Positions 13,265 through 25,545 of a DNA stretch of 64,000 nt are shown here, piece after piece. Each line of letters starts with the position of its first letter. Within the stretch, counting starts at the first letter, position 1. Both the position numbers and the translations under genes were made by a program. This DNA is from Acanthopleura granulata (lineage: Eukaryota; Mollusca; Polyplacophora; Chitonida; Chitonidae): contig JABBOT010000001.1 in the NCBI GenBank assembly GCA_016165875.1, forward strand, positions 38,926,252-38,990,251, written 5' to 3'. The notes under the pieces are model-generated. The model was not told the origin of the DNA. It saw nothing but the letters and a program-made list of their open reading frames with translations, and did not search any database.

Positions 13265-13400
13265 TTTCAGTCATATTACGACGAGGATTCCTTAAAATGT
13301 GTGTTTACACTGTGTTTTCTTGGGCGACGGGCCAATCAGTCCTGTTTCCTTGCTCTAATCTCTCAGAGCTGGGCGCCAAGTAAGACAGCAACTAGTATCA
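13265..13400 (-). mobile_element. SINE-2 fragment in array copy II
   Basis: CATATTACGACGAGGATTCC, CCAATCAGTCCTGTTTCCTT, GGGCGCCAAGTAAGACAGC; the central part is deleted. Confidence 0.6.
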
Positions 13401-13947
13401 TTATTGTCTTCCTCTCTACATGTATAAGAATACCTGCAGCCTTTTGTCTTTCTTCCAGTGAAATTCCTTACACTTATACCGCTGTGTACTAGCCTTTTCA
13501 ACCGTGTGTGGCTCGCAGCACAATTCTGGTGCTGCCCTAACTGCAGCCTCATGTGCAGGGACACAAGCACTCCCCACGCCAACAACCATTCACTGCTTAT
13601 ACTGACAAAAAGCATATAACACGAAATATTTTAACTGAAATGCCAAAAAACACTATTACGAAATTCCACTATTTGATGCACGATCTCCCGATAACCTTGC
13701 TGCTCTGGTTTTTACAAGAATTGAGTTGTCCTTCCTGAAAATATTATTTTTCGCAGGTGTCTGTATTGCTAGATTATCGTTGGTTTGGATGCTTTTCTTA
13801 AGAATAATTGATGTGCGATGTCATTGTCATATTCCAGAAAGGGGCCACATCCCCGCTGCTGACGTTATTAAATGAATTTTCCCAGCCATATAACACGTCC
13901 AGCCTTCTCTGGAAACTAAACTTCGTAGGTGACTTTTGTTTCTTTCT

Positions 13948-14040
13948 CTAGATTTTGTTCTCACTGATCGGCCTTAAGGTATTGGCATCATTATAATCTC
14001 CATCAATAGTAATAATCTTTGTCCGAAATGCTTCTCTTTT
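13948..14040 (-). pseudogene. Array 'DG exon', copy II
   Basis: Codes KREAFRTKIITIDGDYN then DANTLRPI, followed by a good donor (CCGATCA|GTGAGAAC). The donor supports a former exon. The F-x-x-K-I-x-x-D-G pattern is like the strand before exon 1/2 of FGFs, which is suggestive only. Confidence 0.45.
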
Positions 14041-14289
14041 TCCGATATCTTCCGGACTGCATTAAAGATTTGGTAAGCCCAGGTCTCACAGCTAACAATG
14101 GGTTAACTGACCGCCATAATATTGTTCAAAAATCGTCAGTATTGCTTTAAACAACAATCGCATTAACTTAAACCGTTTTACGCTCTACTTGGCCCAGTCG
14201 TGTCACATTTTTTCCCTTTGTTCACACGGAGCACACAACATGTTTGTGGAATCTGTCATTATTGGGGTTCATGTTTTCAGCTACGAGTA

Positions 14290-14440
14290 CTTAGAACGAT
14301 TGCTTTCCATTTGTTACCGATCTCCATAAGGACCAGTAACGCGAGTTTACACCCCCGGCAGTGAGTGCGTGCGCCTCATTTATCGATACTGGATTGTCGT
14401 TCCTTCGAAAACTGGATGAAATTGTAATGGTAATAAAGCA
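14290..14440 (-). pseudogene. Array 'PVS exon', copy II
   Basis: Codes RRNDNPVSINEAHALTAG then GVNSRYWSLW and stops. Same block as 6977-7231. Confidence 0.4.
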
Positions 14441-16989
14441 AGGGGACAAAATCCATGGTAAACAATTGACATTATCCTTGGGGATCTACTCTGTTTTCTT
14501 TTCCTCATACGACTCACCCTGGCAAAATTACACTTTATACTCCTTATACATTTGCTTTGAGGAACACTAAGACTATAACTGGATTTCTTGTCGGTATATA
14601 TTTCTGTTCAGGGAGTCTTACAGTCTGAGTTAAGCGCAAGACAGTAGTTTGTAGGCCGCATTAAAATGTGTGTTTTCAGCTAATACAATTACCCAGAAAG
14701 TGATTCTAACAACCTGACGCCCACAGAATCTGGAACACTTGTGTGATGTTTGCACCGTCGTGTAAGGTCGCCGGCAGGTGATGAGAACTAAGTTGCCATG
14801 TGTCTACTAGAAGGAAGGTAACATTCCCTACGAATTATTTTAATTGTGGTTTTATTCATTTAATTTCTGCCTCGAAGAATAAAGTATTTAAGAACAGAGC
14901 TGGTGACGTCATCAGGGGATGCATCACACGGCTCCATGATTTAAAGACTCAAATTTTCTAACAAACCAAATGAACTATAGCATAAAACACATAGAGCAGA
15001 ACCAGTGCAGCGACGACAGTTTCATACTTCGCAAGATGCTTAAATCATGACAAATTATACCATACCTGCCACCTTGGCTTAAGTTTAAGCAGGTAAGAAG
15101 AATGCAGTGACGTTAATTGCTGTTTATTAGACGTCACTGGCCTAGATTCACGCAAAATGCTGGGGTGTTTTGACATTTTATGTACAATAACCTGAAAGCA
15201 ATGTAACGCAACCAGGACTAGGGGATGCTGTATTAGTCCATCAGCAGATTCGGACTCCCCCTGCAGCTTTTATGGCAGTACGAATAATAAGTATAAGATG
15301 TATAGGCCTTCAGTAAGATATCTTAGAATGCCTCATCAGAACATCATCGCGACTGTGATGCAGGCGATACCAGGGAAACATGTAGGCCTGTCCTCTGCAG
15401 TGTGGGCGGTGGCTGATACACAATTAACCTAATTATCGCTTCTGCTCTTGAACTCTAAAACACAACGTGCCACTTCAAAGTACTTTCTTTCGTTACCAAT
15501 CTATAGGAAAGGAAGTGACGTTCCTTACCATGTAACAATCAGTGGAACCTTCCAAACCCATAATTAAACCACTGAACCACAAGGTTGTGTCCACCGCTTC
15601 TGTCTGCTATCAGGACATGATGGTCCATACTTCTGTGATCACACTATCAACTGATATGATAATTTAACAACTTGTTGTAATTCAGTCGCCCTAATTTGTC
15701 ATGCGTAAACAACTGCATGATACGATCATAGAAGTAAGGCCGTTAGAAAACTGTACACAAAATTATTGTCTCTACAAGATAAACACCAATGCGATGTTGG
15801 TGGGTTAATCGGAATGAGACAAAGCCATAGTTCAGAAGACTCTAGATAGTGCCTGTAGCTCTGAGATAAGCTATGGTTATATAGTTTATATTGATTGTTC
15901 ATACATTCTGGTGTGCCTGATTTATGTGATGGTTCGTTAATGCTCAGTAACATATATTTAAGCACCCTAAAATACAGTGGATCTCTATAGTAAAGTCATC
16001 CCTGGAGCTTCAACATCCACTAATTTATCTATCATGAATGTTGTTTCCTATAATTTTGTACTACACCAAATCTTACTTGAGTCATTAATCTCACAACCAC
16101 CGCTGTGGGAGAACAATTATAATCTCTGTACTCCTCTCCATTGCTACAACTTCGATAATATTCTTTTAGCACTTTCAGTGTCGCAAATGAATCGCGATGT
16201 AATCGGACCACGTATTATAACATCCCTACCATTCTCGTCTCCAAACGTGAGCGAATTTGGGAAGACGGACTGACTGTGTCCTGACCAGACATATCTATAT
16301 ACGGCCTGACAGATATGGACTTGTGTCTTTATACCTCTGGGTCAACAACCGCCTGTAATCATCGCCCAGAGGACAGTTGAATACCTATAATATTAAATAT
16401 CTATAATATTGTGGTATTTCGTGTAAGCTGTCTATACCGTAAATCTCTTGACCGGTTTATATGTTTAGCATTGGGTATTACGTTTTCCCTGTGCTTTTGT
16501 CAGTGTACCTCTCAGTGGGTTTACATATTGGCTGTTTGATCGGATCAACGTCCCCTGATCCATGTTTACTTCGGCTTTAACATAATTTGGATATAAATAT
16601 CACTACAGCGGGATATTCACCAGTTGTATTGAGATTAACACTGAAGTATCCCACCAATCCGTTATTGACCCTTAACTTAGTGACAGATGTACCAGCTAAT
16701 ATCTCACTGATGTACAATGGAAGAGGGGTTGTAGTTCCATAGCCTGAGCATTGCAATGAACACTGTTAGACGTTCATTCTTCCCGGAAAAATCGCAGCAG
16801 ACCATTTTTGTCTCTCTTTAAATTCTGTTTTGAATGGTCTGCCCCGCAATACTGCTACATGTAGTCACCGCCAGGGGAAAAAAATTGTTCAGTATTGCAG
16901 TTTTTTTCCTCTGCCTTGGCCTGGTGATAACAGTCAGGGTATTTTTCAGGTTTCATTGATTAAAATTGAGTTCAGTGGTAAATCTTCTG

Positions 16990-17150
16990 TAGTGGACAAA
17001 AATTGTCTGTCGATCCCTAGACTACTGTTGGCTAACGTATACCAATAGGTGCACTGGGATCACGTATAGTCGGAGGGATTGTACAAGATGACGCCGCAGA
17101 CGTGGTTTTGATTCCAAATCTGGTCCCTGATGTGAATACTGTTATAATGA
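16990..17150 (-). pseudogene. Array 'WN exon', second copy in unit III, frameshifted
   Basis: Codes IHIRDQIWNQNHVCGV then ILYNPS, then shifts frame before LYVIPVHLLVYV. A frameshift splits the conserved peptide, so this copy is not functional as one exon. Confidence 0.45.
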
Positions 17151-17567
17151 ACGCGTTAATCCACCCACCAGAAATTCAGTAAAATCATAATTTCGGCCTT
17201 TGTATTGTTTTCTTTCTTTTAGTTTTGCATTTTGATCAGTTTAATAATGGTGTGCTCCGTGTTTGTCCTATAGAACAGTTACTTCTTAGTTAGTTTTCCT
17301 ACACGCTTTATCATCCTTGATGTACAATAAAAGAGGGGGTGTAATTCCATAGGCTGATCATTTCAATGAACACTGTAACATCACCATGCTTCCCGGAAAA
17401 AATCGCAGCCGAGCATTTTTGTCACTTTTTCTAAATACAATTTTGAATTATCTACCTCATAACCCTGCTACATGTAGCTACATTGCTAAAAGGCAAAAAG
17501 TCTTCATGATTGCAATTTTTTTCGTCTACTTTTTGCGTTATGATCACAGTCAGGTTTTTGTAAGGTC

Positions 17568-17771
17568 TCACTGCATGAGTCGCGTAATCGGTAAATCTTC
17601 AAATGTGAACATGCCTTTACTACTGTTGGCTAAAACGTAGACCAATGGGTTCATCGCGATCACGTAGAGCCCAGAGGGGTTATACAAGATGACGGCGCAG
17701 GCGTGGTTTTCATTCCAGATTTGATCCTTGATGTGAATTTTGTTATTGTGAAAGTGTACCACCAGATGCAA
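17568..17771 (-). pseudogene. Array 'WN exon', best preserved copy
   Basis: Minus-strand open segment containing IHIKDQIWNENHACAV followed by ILYNPSGLYVIAMNPL and VYVLANSSKG. The same peptide, variably broken, occurs in array copies I-IV. Conservation at the protein level across copies with changed third bases suggests a former coding exon. It faintly resembles FGF exon 2 (beta strand, then S-G-L-Y-x-x-M). The family is not established. Confidence 0.45.
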
Positions 17772-18455
17772 TTCGTTAATCGGCCAACCAGAAATCTAAT
17801 AAAATCATAATTTTGAAGTTTGTCTTGTTTTGTGATGGTTTTTAGTTTGTTTGTCTTTTACGTATATTGTTCTTCCTTGTGCTAACCTCGATATTGTCTT
17901 TCTGTCTGCATGTATAAGAATATCTACAGCCTTTATCTTGCTTCCCGTGAATATCCTTACAAGTATACCGCTGTGTACTGGCTTTTTCACCCTTATTTGG
18001 CTCGCAGCACAATGTGGTAATATCTTCTGGTGCTGCCTCACTGCAACGACAACCCTCCCTTCACAACATTATGTGAAGGGACTCCCCACGTCAACAACTG
18101 GTCACTGCATATAGTTACAACAAGCATATTACACGAAATATTTTCACTGTATAAAAGACACAAGTACGAAAATTACACTATCCGATACACGATGTCCCGA
18201 TATCGATAATGCTGTGGTATTTACAACAAATGAGTTATCTGCACTGAAAATATTATTTTGGGCTGTTGCCTGTACTGCTAAATTCTCCAAGGTTTTGATG
18301 CTGTTTTTTAAGCTTAATGGATGTACGATGCCATTATCATTTTCTAAGAAGAAATCACATCCCCGCTGCTGGTGTTATCAAATGAATCTTCCATCCACAA
18401 AACACGCCCAGCCTTCTCCGGAAACAAACTTCGCAGACGATTTTTGATTCATTAT

Positions 18456-18545
18456 TCAGATTTTGCTCTCACTGATCGGCCTCCAGGTACTGGGATAATT
18501 ATAGTCTCCGTCAATAGCAATAACCTTCATGCAAAATGCTTCGTT
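18456..18545 (-). pseudogene. Array 'DG exon', copy III
   Basis: Codes EAFCMKVIAIDGDYN then YPSTWRPI and a donor GATCA|GTGAGAGC. Close to copy II. Confidence 0.45.
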
Positions 18546-19722
18546 TCTTTCCGATGTCTTCCAGGCTGAGTTAAAGATTTGGTATGCCCAGGTCTCGCAG
18601 CTAACAGCGAGTTAACTGGTGAATCCTCTGCACTCTGTAAATTCTGCGAACCTCAGCATCAGCAGGGTAATGGATCTCTATCCAGTGCAACAATCGGTGC
18701 AACTGCCTTATAAAGTGATAACATTTCCATAATATCAGTATCAATTCACACATTCCACGACACGAGGCTGAATTACCTCCGTCCTCATCGATTCTTGACA
18801 TGAAAACGTATACCGTTTATTTCATCTACATAGCACTGGGTATTAATAGAAAATCTAGTGACGGGTTGAGCCATTACCTTGGTGTGTGTAATATCCCACG
18901 GGGAAAAGCTCCTAGATCTCATATATATTCCCTAACTAAAAAAAAACAAAGCCCTGCTCAATGTAAGAAATTCCATGCCGCCAATACCATTGATATACAC
19001 TGAAATGTAAGCATATAAAAATATTCTCGCCAAAGTCATTATAAATAAATGGAACGTGCCCAAATTTTTGCAGGTGGATACTTCTTGCAGGTAGACTTGA
19101 ATCTTTGTCTGCCACTATTTAAGCAGTTAATGTGGAGACAAGAGCAAAATGGATTGTGTCGATGTATTAGCAACCATATACTCACACTGTTCCTAAAACT
19201 TTTTTATATGGCCACATTGTGCGTTATCTGTATTTCGAAAACATTACTATTGTCAGCATATACACTTTCTGTGCCCTGTTCATTGACCAGTAGATGACTC
19301 AAGATTAGCACGATTGCTCTCAGGTAGTATTGTCAGTATTGGGCCCATTTTTCGCGCTTTTTGTCGCATAAGATCAAATCAATGAATTCCGTTGGGCAAA
19401 AGGTTTACTCCAATCACCACTCTCACTCGCAGCATTATAAAGAGAGTTTTTTGTTTCTTTCCATTTCACTCGTAGTGTGTGTTAGTATGTTGGTGTGTGG
19501 AGGGCAGGGAGACTGTTAGGAGTCGAAGGCGCTTGCAGGGCTGTCTGAGCAGACTTACGTTCGGTCTTCCATCAATACAATATGCATAATTTCTACCTCA
19601 GCAACTTGACAAATGTTCGTGGTTTAACTGGGTATTATACGTTTTTAATCACCCATGAAACTGACCGCCATTATATCGTGTGAGAAATCCGCAGTATTGC
19701 TTTAAACAACAGTTACATAAAC

Positions 19723-19971
19723 TTAAATCCTTTTACAATCTACTTGGCCCAGTGGGATCACTTTTTTTGTGACGTCGTCATTATTTGGGGTTGATTTTGT
19801 CAGCTGCCAGTACTTAGAGCGATTGCTTTTCCATACGTTACCGATATACACACTCCCAACAAAGCCCCAGTTTATGTCCTCAAAGAAATGGGCCTCAATT
19901 ATCGATACTGGATTGCCGTCTCTTAGAAAAAGGGATGCAGGTATAATAGTTAAACTAGAGGGACAAATCAA
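19723..19971 (-). pseudogene. Array 'PVS exon', copy III
   Basis: An open segment of 82 codons with RDGNPVSIIEAHFFED then INWGFVGSVYIGNVWK. Aligns with copies I and II; no database family recognised by eye. Confidence 0.4.
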
Positions 19972-21620
19972 TGGTTAACGGTTCGCATTCCCCTTGGGGA
20001 TCTGCTTTATTTTCTTTTCCTTATTGGACTCACCCTGTCTACATTACACTTTATGCTCCCGGGGAATATCTTTGCTTTGAGGAACACTAAGGGAATAGTT
20101 GTAATTGGTGCCTGTTTTTGTGCATTCGTTAAGAGCTGCAGTCTTCTCTAAGAGCAAAACAATGCTTTCCAGCTGATACAATTACCCAGTAAGTGATTCC
20201 ATGAACCTGACGCCCACAGAATCTGGAGCATTTCTGGGAGATGATTACACCCTGACAGAGTCTCTTGTAGGTACTGTTTCGCTTGTAGTCTGATTCATTT
20301 ATTCTGTTTCCTGGTAGTAATCTTTTGTGGATTAAAGAAGTTAAGCATACAGCTACTGATGTCATCAGTGAAAGATAGATACGCCCCAAAGTTCCATGGT
20401 TCACCAGTTATTTCCCTGCACGCGTAAAGAAAAAAACACTGCTTATTAAATAATTTATACAGTCTATCTTTGAATTTACACGACACAGTTCACTAACACA
20501 CAATCTTTCGAACATACCACACCCACTTTTCCACTTCAATATTTATGAAAGACACAATCTTTCCAACAAACCACATGCACATTTCCTTGCCTGTATTTAA
20601 TTTGTACTCTGAGTGAATTAAACATACAGTGAAAGGCAACACCTTATAGAGAGTACAGCCAGATCAGCGAGGACCTTGTGACAAATGACCAAACGTAAGC
20701 AGAATTAGGATAAAAGAATGAGTAACGTTGATGGCAGTTCATTAGATGTCATTTCTCTAGATTTACGTAAAATCTAGATTGTCACCTCAATTATTAAACA
20801 ACCATATGAAAATATTAAAAAGTGCTCAGGCGTCCGGGATGTTAAACCGCTAGCAGAATCCTCGTACATGCAGGTACTCTAGTTCCAGGCTAGTGACTCC
20901 TCTTGTACCTTTTATGTAGTACGTATAATAAGGAGAACAATTATAGGCCATATGTAAGAGATCTTACATAACCTCATCAAAGGATTCTACCAACGCATGC
21001 GCATCGGTGAGGGCTATCTAGGGGATTCAGACATGCGGACTTGTAGGACATTAGCAGCCTGTGTGGTGTCTTATGCACCATTAACCTAATGACCGGTTCT
21101 GTTTTTTGACGAACTCCAAGTCATACTGCCGCACTTCAAAGTGCCAGCTTCTGTTACTAATCCACCGCAAATGAAGTGAAGTCGGTGTGGCTGTACTTAC
21201 TCAAGAAAACCTTCAAGTGCACAGGCTATTTAAAAAAGACATGGTTTCTTTAGAGTTTACTAACAGACCATGTTTTGTTAATATTTATGTCACACGATCT
21301 CCATCATATCATTATGATTCTAAATCCTATAACCCTAATTGGTCACGCCTGAATAACATACCAGATACTATCAGAGCAGTAAACCGAGAGGTACTTAGGC
21401 GTCGAAGCCGACATTCGTATACCAGCCATCAACCAAAATGGGTGTTCCGGGTCAAAAATAGCATAACCAGTTTTCAAAACGGCAAATAAAACACCAAAGA
21501 ACTGTGAAAGTATATATAAAACTGTTCACAATATTTTTTTGTCTGCAGACAAACACCAAATCGATTTCGCTGGATTTAGCGGAATGAGAGACAGCTATAA
21601 TGAAGAAGGCCCCTGGTCGT

Positions 21621-22309
21621 TCTATTTAGATTTACACTTTTGGGTGTTATAGCCTTTGTAAATCGCAAGAAGCCATTAGCGAAGATGCTCGATGCGGTTT
21701 CTTTGTCACTACTTTTTATTAACTCAAATAAATCACAATACTTCATGGGTACAAAATAAAACATCTTTGCAATGACCAGTATAAGAACCCTTTTAGCCTA
21801 CTATAGATAAAAACCACTTTAGATCAAAGAAAATGACTCTCGTACAAAAAGATCTTCAGTTTGTGACTCATAAATAAAAAATCGACCTCTACAGGTACTA
21901 CTCTGCACGCTCCTACAAAAGTGGTCCATCACGATAGCCACAAAAACAATCGAACGATGCGTTGAAGTGTCACCGAATGCAAGGGCTATTAATTCCAAGA
22001 CCTGAACAAACTTAACATTAACATAATTGCTTAAATCATATTGTGTCAAACATTCCTTATCACCTTATAAACAAGACATGATCAGGTTTGCCACTGGTTG
22101 CAATAGTGGATTTTTGCAAGCACCATTAACCTTAGTGAATGTTCGCTGTTTCCCATGACCACCTGCGCTAAATATAGTTCCGTAGGAGCAAAAAACCAAG
22201 ATGCTTAAATATCAAGAGTACAATTACATGTTTTACGATCCTCTGAAGATTGCATGTTTATAGTTATTCAAATAACTATAAAATATAAATCTCTATCCTG
22301 TAACCTTCA
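21621..22309. other. Spacer between array copies III and IV
   Basis: Short open frames only; no repeat or exon recognised. Confidence 0.5.
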
Positions 22310-22344
22310 TCTAGACATTCCATGAAATGCATTATATCTTAAGA

Positions 22345-22448
22345 TTCCCTCTCGCTCTGGCCGGTGTCCTCCCAACATAATGGTGGTCGCCGTCTTATAA
22401 GTGAAATATTCTTCCGTACAGTGAAAACACCAGAGAAGTAAATGAACT
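22345..22448 (+). mobile_element. SINE-1 fragment in array copy IV
   Basis: Contains CCTCCCAACATAATGGTGG and AAGTGAAATATTCTTCCGTA; diverged, head missing. Confidence 0.6.
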
Positions 22449-22521
22449 GAATCTGAAGAGACTCAGGTCACGGCTATTTATGGCTCTATAGTTTTATGCC
22501 GCTAATCTCGTCGAAGAACAG

Positions 22522-22569
22522 AGTTAGTTCAATACTTTGTTTATCGATAAACAAAGTATTGAACTAACT
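22522..22569. repeat. Perfect 48 bp palindrome without spacer
   Basis: Left arm 22522-22545 starts AGTTAGTTCAATACTTTG; right arm 22546-22569 is its exact reverse complement; the centre is ATCGAT. It is absent at the equivalent place in array copies I and II. Confidence 0.95.
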
Positions 22570-23342
22570 TATCGGGACAGCCATTAACAGTCACGACTAA
22601 TTCGCCTTGTGCTTGCTGCATTCACATTTTACTGAAAACGCCTTTACCTCAGAGATAAAAGATGGTCAAATACTTCATATTCATATACCTTGGCTTGGCT
22701 GATTTATGTGATAGGACTACGTAATGATGCATGTTTAAGTAGTCTGTGATGGAATGGTACTTTTTGTGGAAGGTCATCTATTAAGCATCACCACCCATTA
22801 ATTTAGGCCTCTTAATGCTGTTTCCTGAAACTTTGTCGGTAATCCAAGAATTCCAGTCTCATGACATCAATCGTTTATCTGATTACCGAGGAATTAGAGT
22901 TATAATGTCTCGATTAATGGCAATATAATCAGAACACTTGACGTCCCGGTAAACCTCGTCTCCAGACGTGAGCAAACTTGAAGACTCTATCCTGTCCAGG
23001 CGTAATTATACGGCCCGACAGTGACTGATGTGTATTTTTACACCTCTGGGTAAACAACCGCTTGTAATCACCGTCTTGTACAAATTTGAATGCTTGTAAT
23101 AGTAGATACTTATAATATTGTGGTGTTCCTAAGTCTTTCCCTCAGCAAATCCTTCAATCGGCTAACATGTATACCACTGGGTATTACATGTTCTTTGAAC
23201 TTTTGTCGGTGTGCCTATCACTGGGCGTACATGTGCGATGTTAAATCGGATAGACGTTTTCAACATGTATGTTTCTTTGGGAATTAGCTTAGGTACGTTA
23301 TAAATGTTGGGTATGTTCTTTTAGCCGAACGTTCAAATGCTC

Positions 23343-23378
23343 AATTCAGCTGAATCACTGAATCACTGAATCACTGAA
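23343..23378. repeat. 10 bp triplicate
   Basis: GAATCACT repeated three times with CTGAATCACTGAATCACTGA structure; a small local expansion inside array copy IV. Confidence 0.8.
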
Positions 23379-23699
23379 GTATTACCCCGATCAGTTCTTC
23401 ATCATTAACTCCGAAACCGGGGAACACAAGTACCAGTTTTAAACTCCTTCATGTACAAAAAATAATGTGATTTTATCCACCGGGCATGAAAATTCTAAAA
23501 CTTCCAATCTTCCCGAAAACCCACCACAGAAGATAATATTTGTCTCCTTCTCTAAACTGAATGGTTGACTTCAGTATGCTGCTAATCTCCGCCAGGAGCA
23601 ATAGTTTTTCTTCAAGACTGCAGATCGTTTCGTCTAGTTTAGCCTTTTTATAACGATCATGATTTTTTCAGGTCTTACGGAATGAAAAGAGTTCAACTG

Positions 23700-23890
23700 T
23701 AAATATTCTGTATGGACGATTACAAAAACTGTCTGCCGATGCCTTGCCTACTGTTGGCTAAAACGTAGACCAATCGGTGCATCGAGGTCACGCATAGCCC
23801 AGAACCATTGTACAATATGACGGCACAGAAGCGGATTTCATTCCAAGTTCGATCCCTCATGTGAATTATATTATCGTGAAAGTTTATCAC
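23700..23890 (-). pseudogene. Array 'WN exon', copy IV
   Basis: Codes NFHDNIIHMRDRTWNE then CAVILYNGSGLCVTSM and RLVYVLANSRQGIGR, followed by a stop. Same conserved positions as in the other copies. Confidence 0.45.
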
Positions 23891-23999
23891 CAGATTTAAG
23901 GCAGTAATCGGCCAACCAGAAACCTCATAAAATCATAATTTTAATCTCTGTACTGTTTTTATTCAGTTTTGCCTCTTGGTCGGCTTTAACTATGTTCTG

Positions 24000-24239
24000 T
24001 TAAATGTTTATTCGATAGAACACCTGTGTCTTTTTCAGTCTTGTTAAGGGCTTTATCAGGTAAACATGTATTAATCTTAACCATCGAACACATTTAGCCG
24101 TCCACACATAATTGTCCCTAAGGTTCTGTGTATTCATGAATGGAAATATCATCAGATCACTTAACGTCCCATCAGTCCTCGTCTCCAAACGTGAGCAAAC
24201 TCCCAAAGACCGACTGAAACGAAAACCAGACGAAACCAC
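24000..24239 (-). pseudogene. Array 'KTQ' segment, copy IV
   Basis: Open for 79 codons, including VCSRLETRTDGTLSD and YLIKPLTRLKKTQVFY, then a stop. It spans the strongly conserved CTCCAAACGTGAGC block. Confidence 0.35.
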
Positions 24240-24930
24240 GGCCCGAGAAACATTTTACCTTGTCAACAACTGCTTGTAATTATCGTCCAGTAGACAGCCA
24301 CAACTGACAGATGAACTCATAGTGGCTATGGGTTTGTTGTCTGATGTTTTGCCTGGACTACATAAATTTTACCTCGCATTACATATATTTTTCATGTTTT
24401 ATCAGCGCTCAGATGTTTTTGTGCCCACATTAACAAACCTTACCAACGACCTGCGTTCTTTGTCCTTTCCGTAAAGTACCTTATCACTGAGTAGGCTTCC
24501 GCGCTTTTTCCGTGTATCAGAGCGTTTTACTGCTGTGTTACGTTGTCTCATTGAACAATCTTGGCCAAGGCCCTGGACACCAGCAGTCAACACCCCACGG
24601 CCCACTAACACCCGCAAGCCTCCCCAAACCCCACCCATACGCAGTCACTGCACACTGACAAAGGGCAGATTAGCTCAGTCCCTTTTTCCTTAATACTAAG
24701 AAACACAGGTACGAAATTTTCTGTTTTGCTAGACTGTCGGCGGTTTAAATGCTATTCTTAAGCCTGTTTACTTCTCCCGTACAGCTTAATGCATGTGCGA
24801 TGCCATTGTCATGTTCCAAGAAGAGATCAGATCCCGACTGCTGGCATTATTAACTGAATCTGTCCAGCCACGAAACACACTCAGCCTTCACCGGAAGCTA
24901 ACCTTCGTGGACTATTGTTTGCTTCTTCAT

Positions 24931-25025
24931 CTAGATTTTGCTTCCAGTGATCTGCCTCAGGGTGTTGGGATGATTATAGTCTCCATCAACAGCAATGCCA
25001 AATCTTGTGAAATGCCTCCTTTTTC
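24931..25025 (-). pseudogene. Array 'DG exon', copy IV, donor lost
   Basis: Codes KRRHFTRFGIAVDGDYN then HPNTLRQI. The site equivalent to GTGAG reads CTGGA, so the splice donor is destroyed. Confidence 0.45.
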
Positions 25026-25129
25026 CACCATGCTTGAGACTATGTTTACTATCTGGTTTGTTCGGGTTTCGCAGCAAGCAACGGTAGATCTGCAACAGAG
25101 GACGTTCACAGAAAATCCCCGTTGATGCC

Positions 25130-25420
25130 TTAAATTGACTGTTGGTTGGAGCGAGGATCAGTCAGTGTATGTAGCTCACACTGACCCAGCCCGGATTGTA
25201 GAAGATGACTTGGCAAATTGACGCGCCTCGCCGGAATATATCGCCTATGGAATGCAGATCGGGCCGAGGTTAGATCCATGGTGTAAATTCTATTATTGTG
25301 AACCTCAGAAGTTTATCAGCAGCTTTATGGGTGTCCTTCCACTTCAGCTAACACTAAAATCACACCAAACTGTTATATACAACCACGGAAAAAACCTCGC
25401 CTCCGCAACCGACAGCCAGA
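25130..25420 (-). pseudogene. Array 'GLYVI' exon relic, copy IV
   Basis: Contains ICQVIFYNPGWVSVSY in one frame and EVHNNRIYTMD in another. Related to the WN exon but lies on the other (upstream) side of the DG exon. Broken by frameshifts. Confidence 0.35.
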
Positions 25421-25545
25421 AAACTTACTTTTGATTCACTCTAATCTTGAATGTCCCGTTATATAACATCTGCAGAAAATAGACATAATTCACATATTAT
25501 ACAGAGCATGTGGCAGAAGTTTCCCCCAGACCCCTTGAAGCTCGT

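Larger units (their letters stand above)
10220..15840 (-). repeat. Array copy II of a ~5.6 kb unit
   Basis: Same block order as copy I: ATTCGGGTCACAA (10255), TATATTGATTATTCATCC (10440), CTCCAAACGTGAGC (11378), WN exon (12600-12830), a second CTCCAAACG block (12980), DG exon (13948-14040), PVS exon (14290-14440), CACAGAATCTGG (14725), the CAGCGACGACAGTTTCATAC block (15010) and CAGGGAAACATGTAGGCC (15370). It is interrupted by the MITE at 10646-11144 and by a SINE-2 fragment near 13270-13400. It abuts copy III directly. Confidence 0.75.
15841..21620 (-). repeat. Array copy III of a ~5.8 kb unit
   Basis: Blocks in order: TTTATATTGATTGTTCATAC (15880), an uninterrupted TTAA site (16085), CTCCAAACGTGAGC (16240), two WN-exon copies (16990-17150 and 17568-17771), DG exon (18456-18545), the block shared with copy I (18950-19330), GGAGTCGAAGG (19518), PVS exon (19780-19950), CACAGAATCTGG (20215) and a weak high end (20565-21120). 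Confidence 0.75.
22310..25545 (-). repeat. Array copy IV (short)
   Basis: Blocks: GACTCAGGTCACGG (22450), CTCCAGACGTGAGC (22960), WN exon (23700-23890), CTCCAAACGTGAGC (24183), DG exon (24931-25025), GLYVI-type exon (25130-25420) and TTACAGAGCATGTGGCAGAA-like end (25498). Blocks upstream of this, seen in I-III, are missing. A SINE fragment (22345-22448) and the 48 bp palindrome lie at its low end. Confidence 0.7.

Noticed and set aside
12600..14040. Firm annotation of the array as FGF genes
   Set aside because: Only weak pattern resemblance; the C-x-F-x-E signature and a complete reading frame are missing.
22522..22569. microRNA hairpin
   Set aside because: Perfect palindrome with no loop and no bulges; it lacks the shape of a pre-miRNA.
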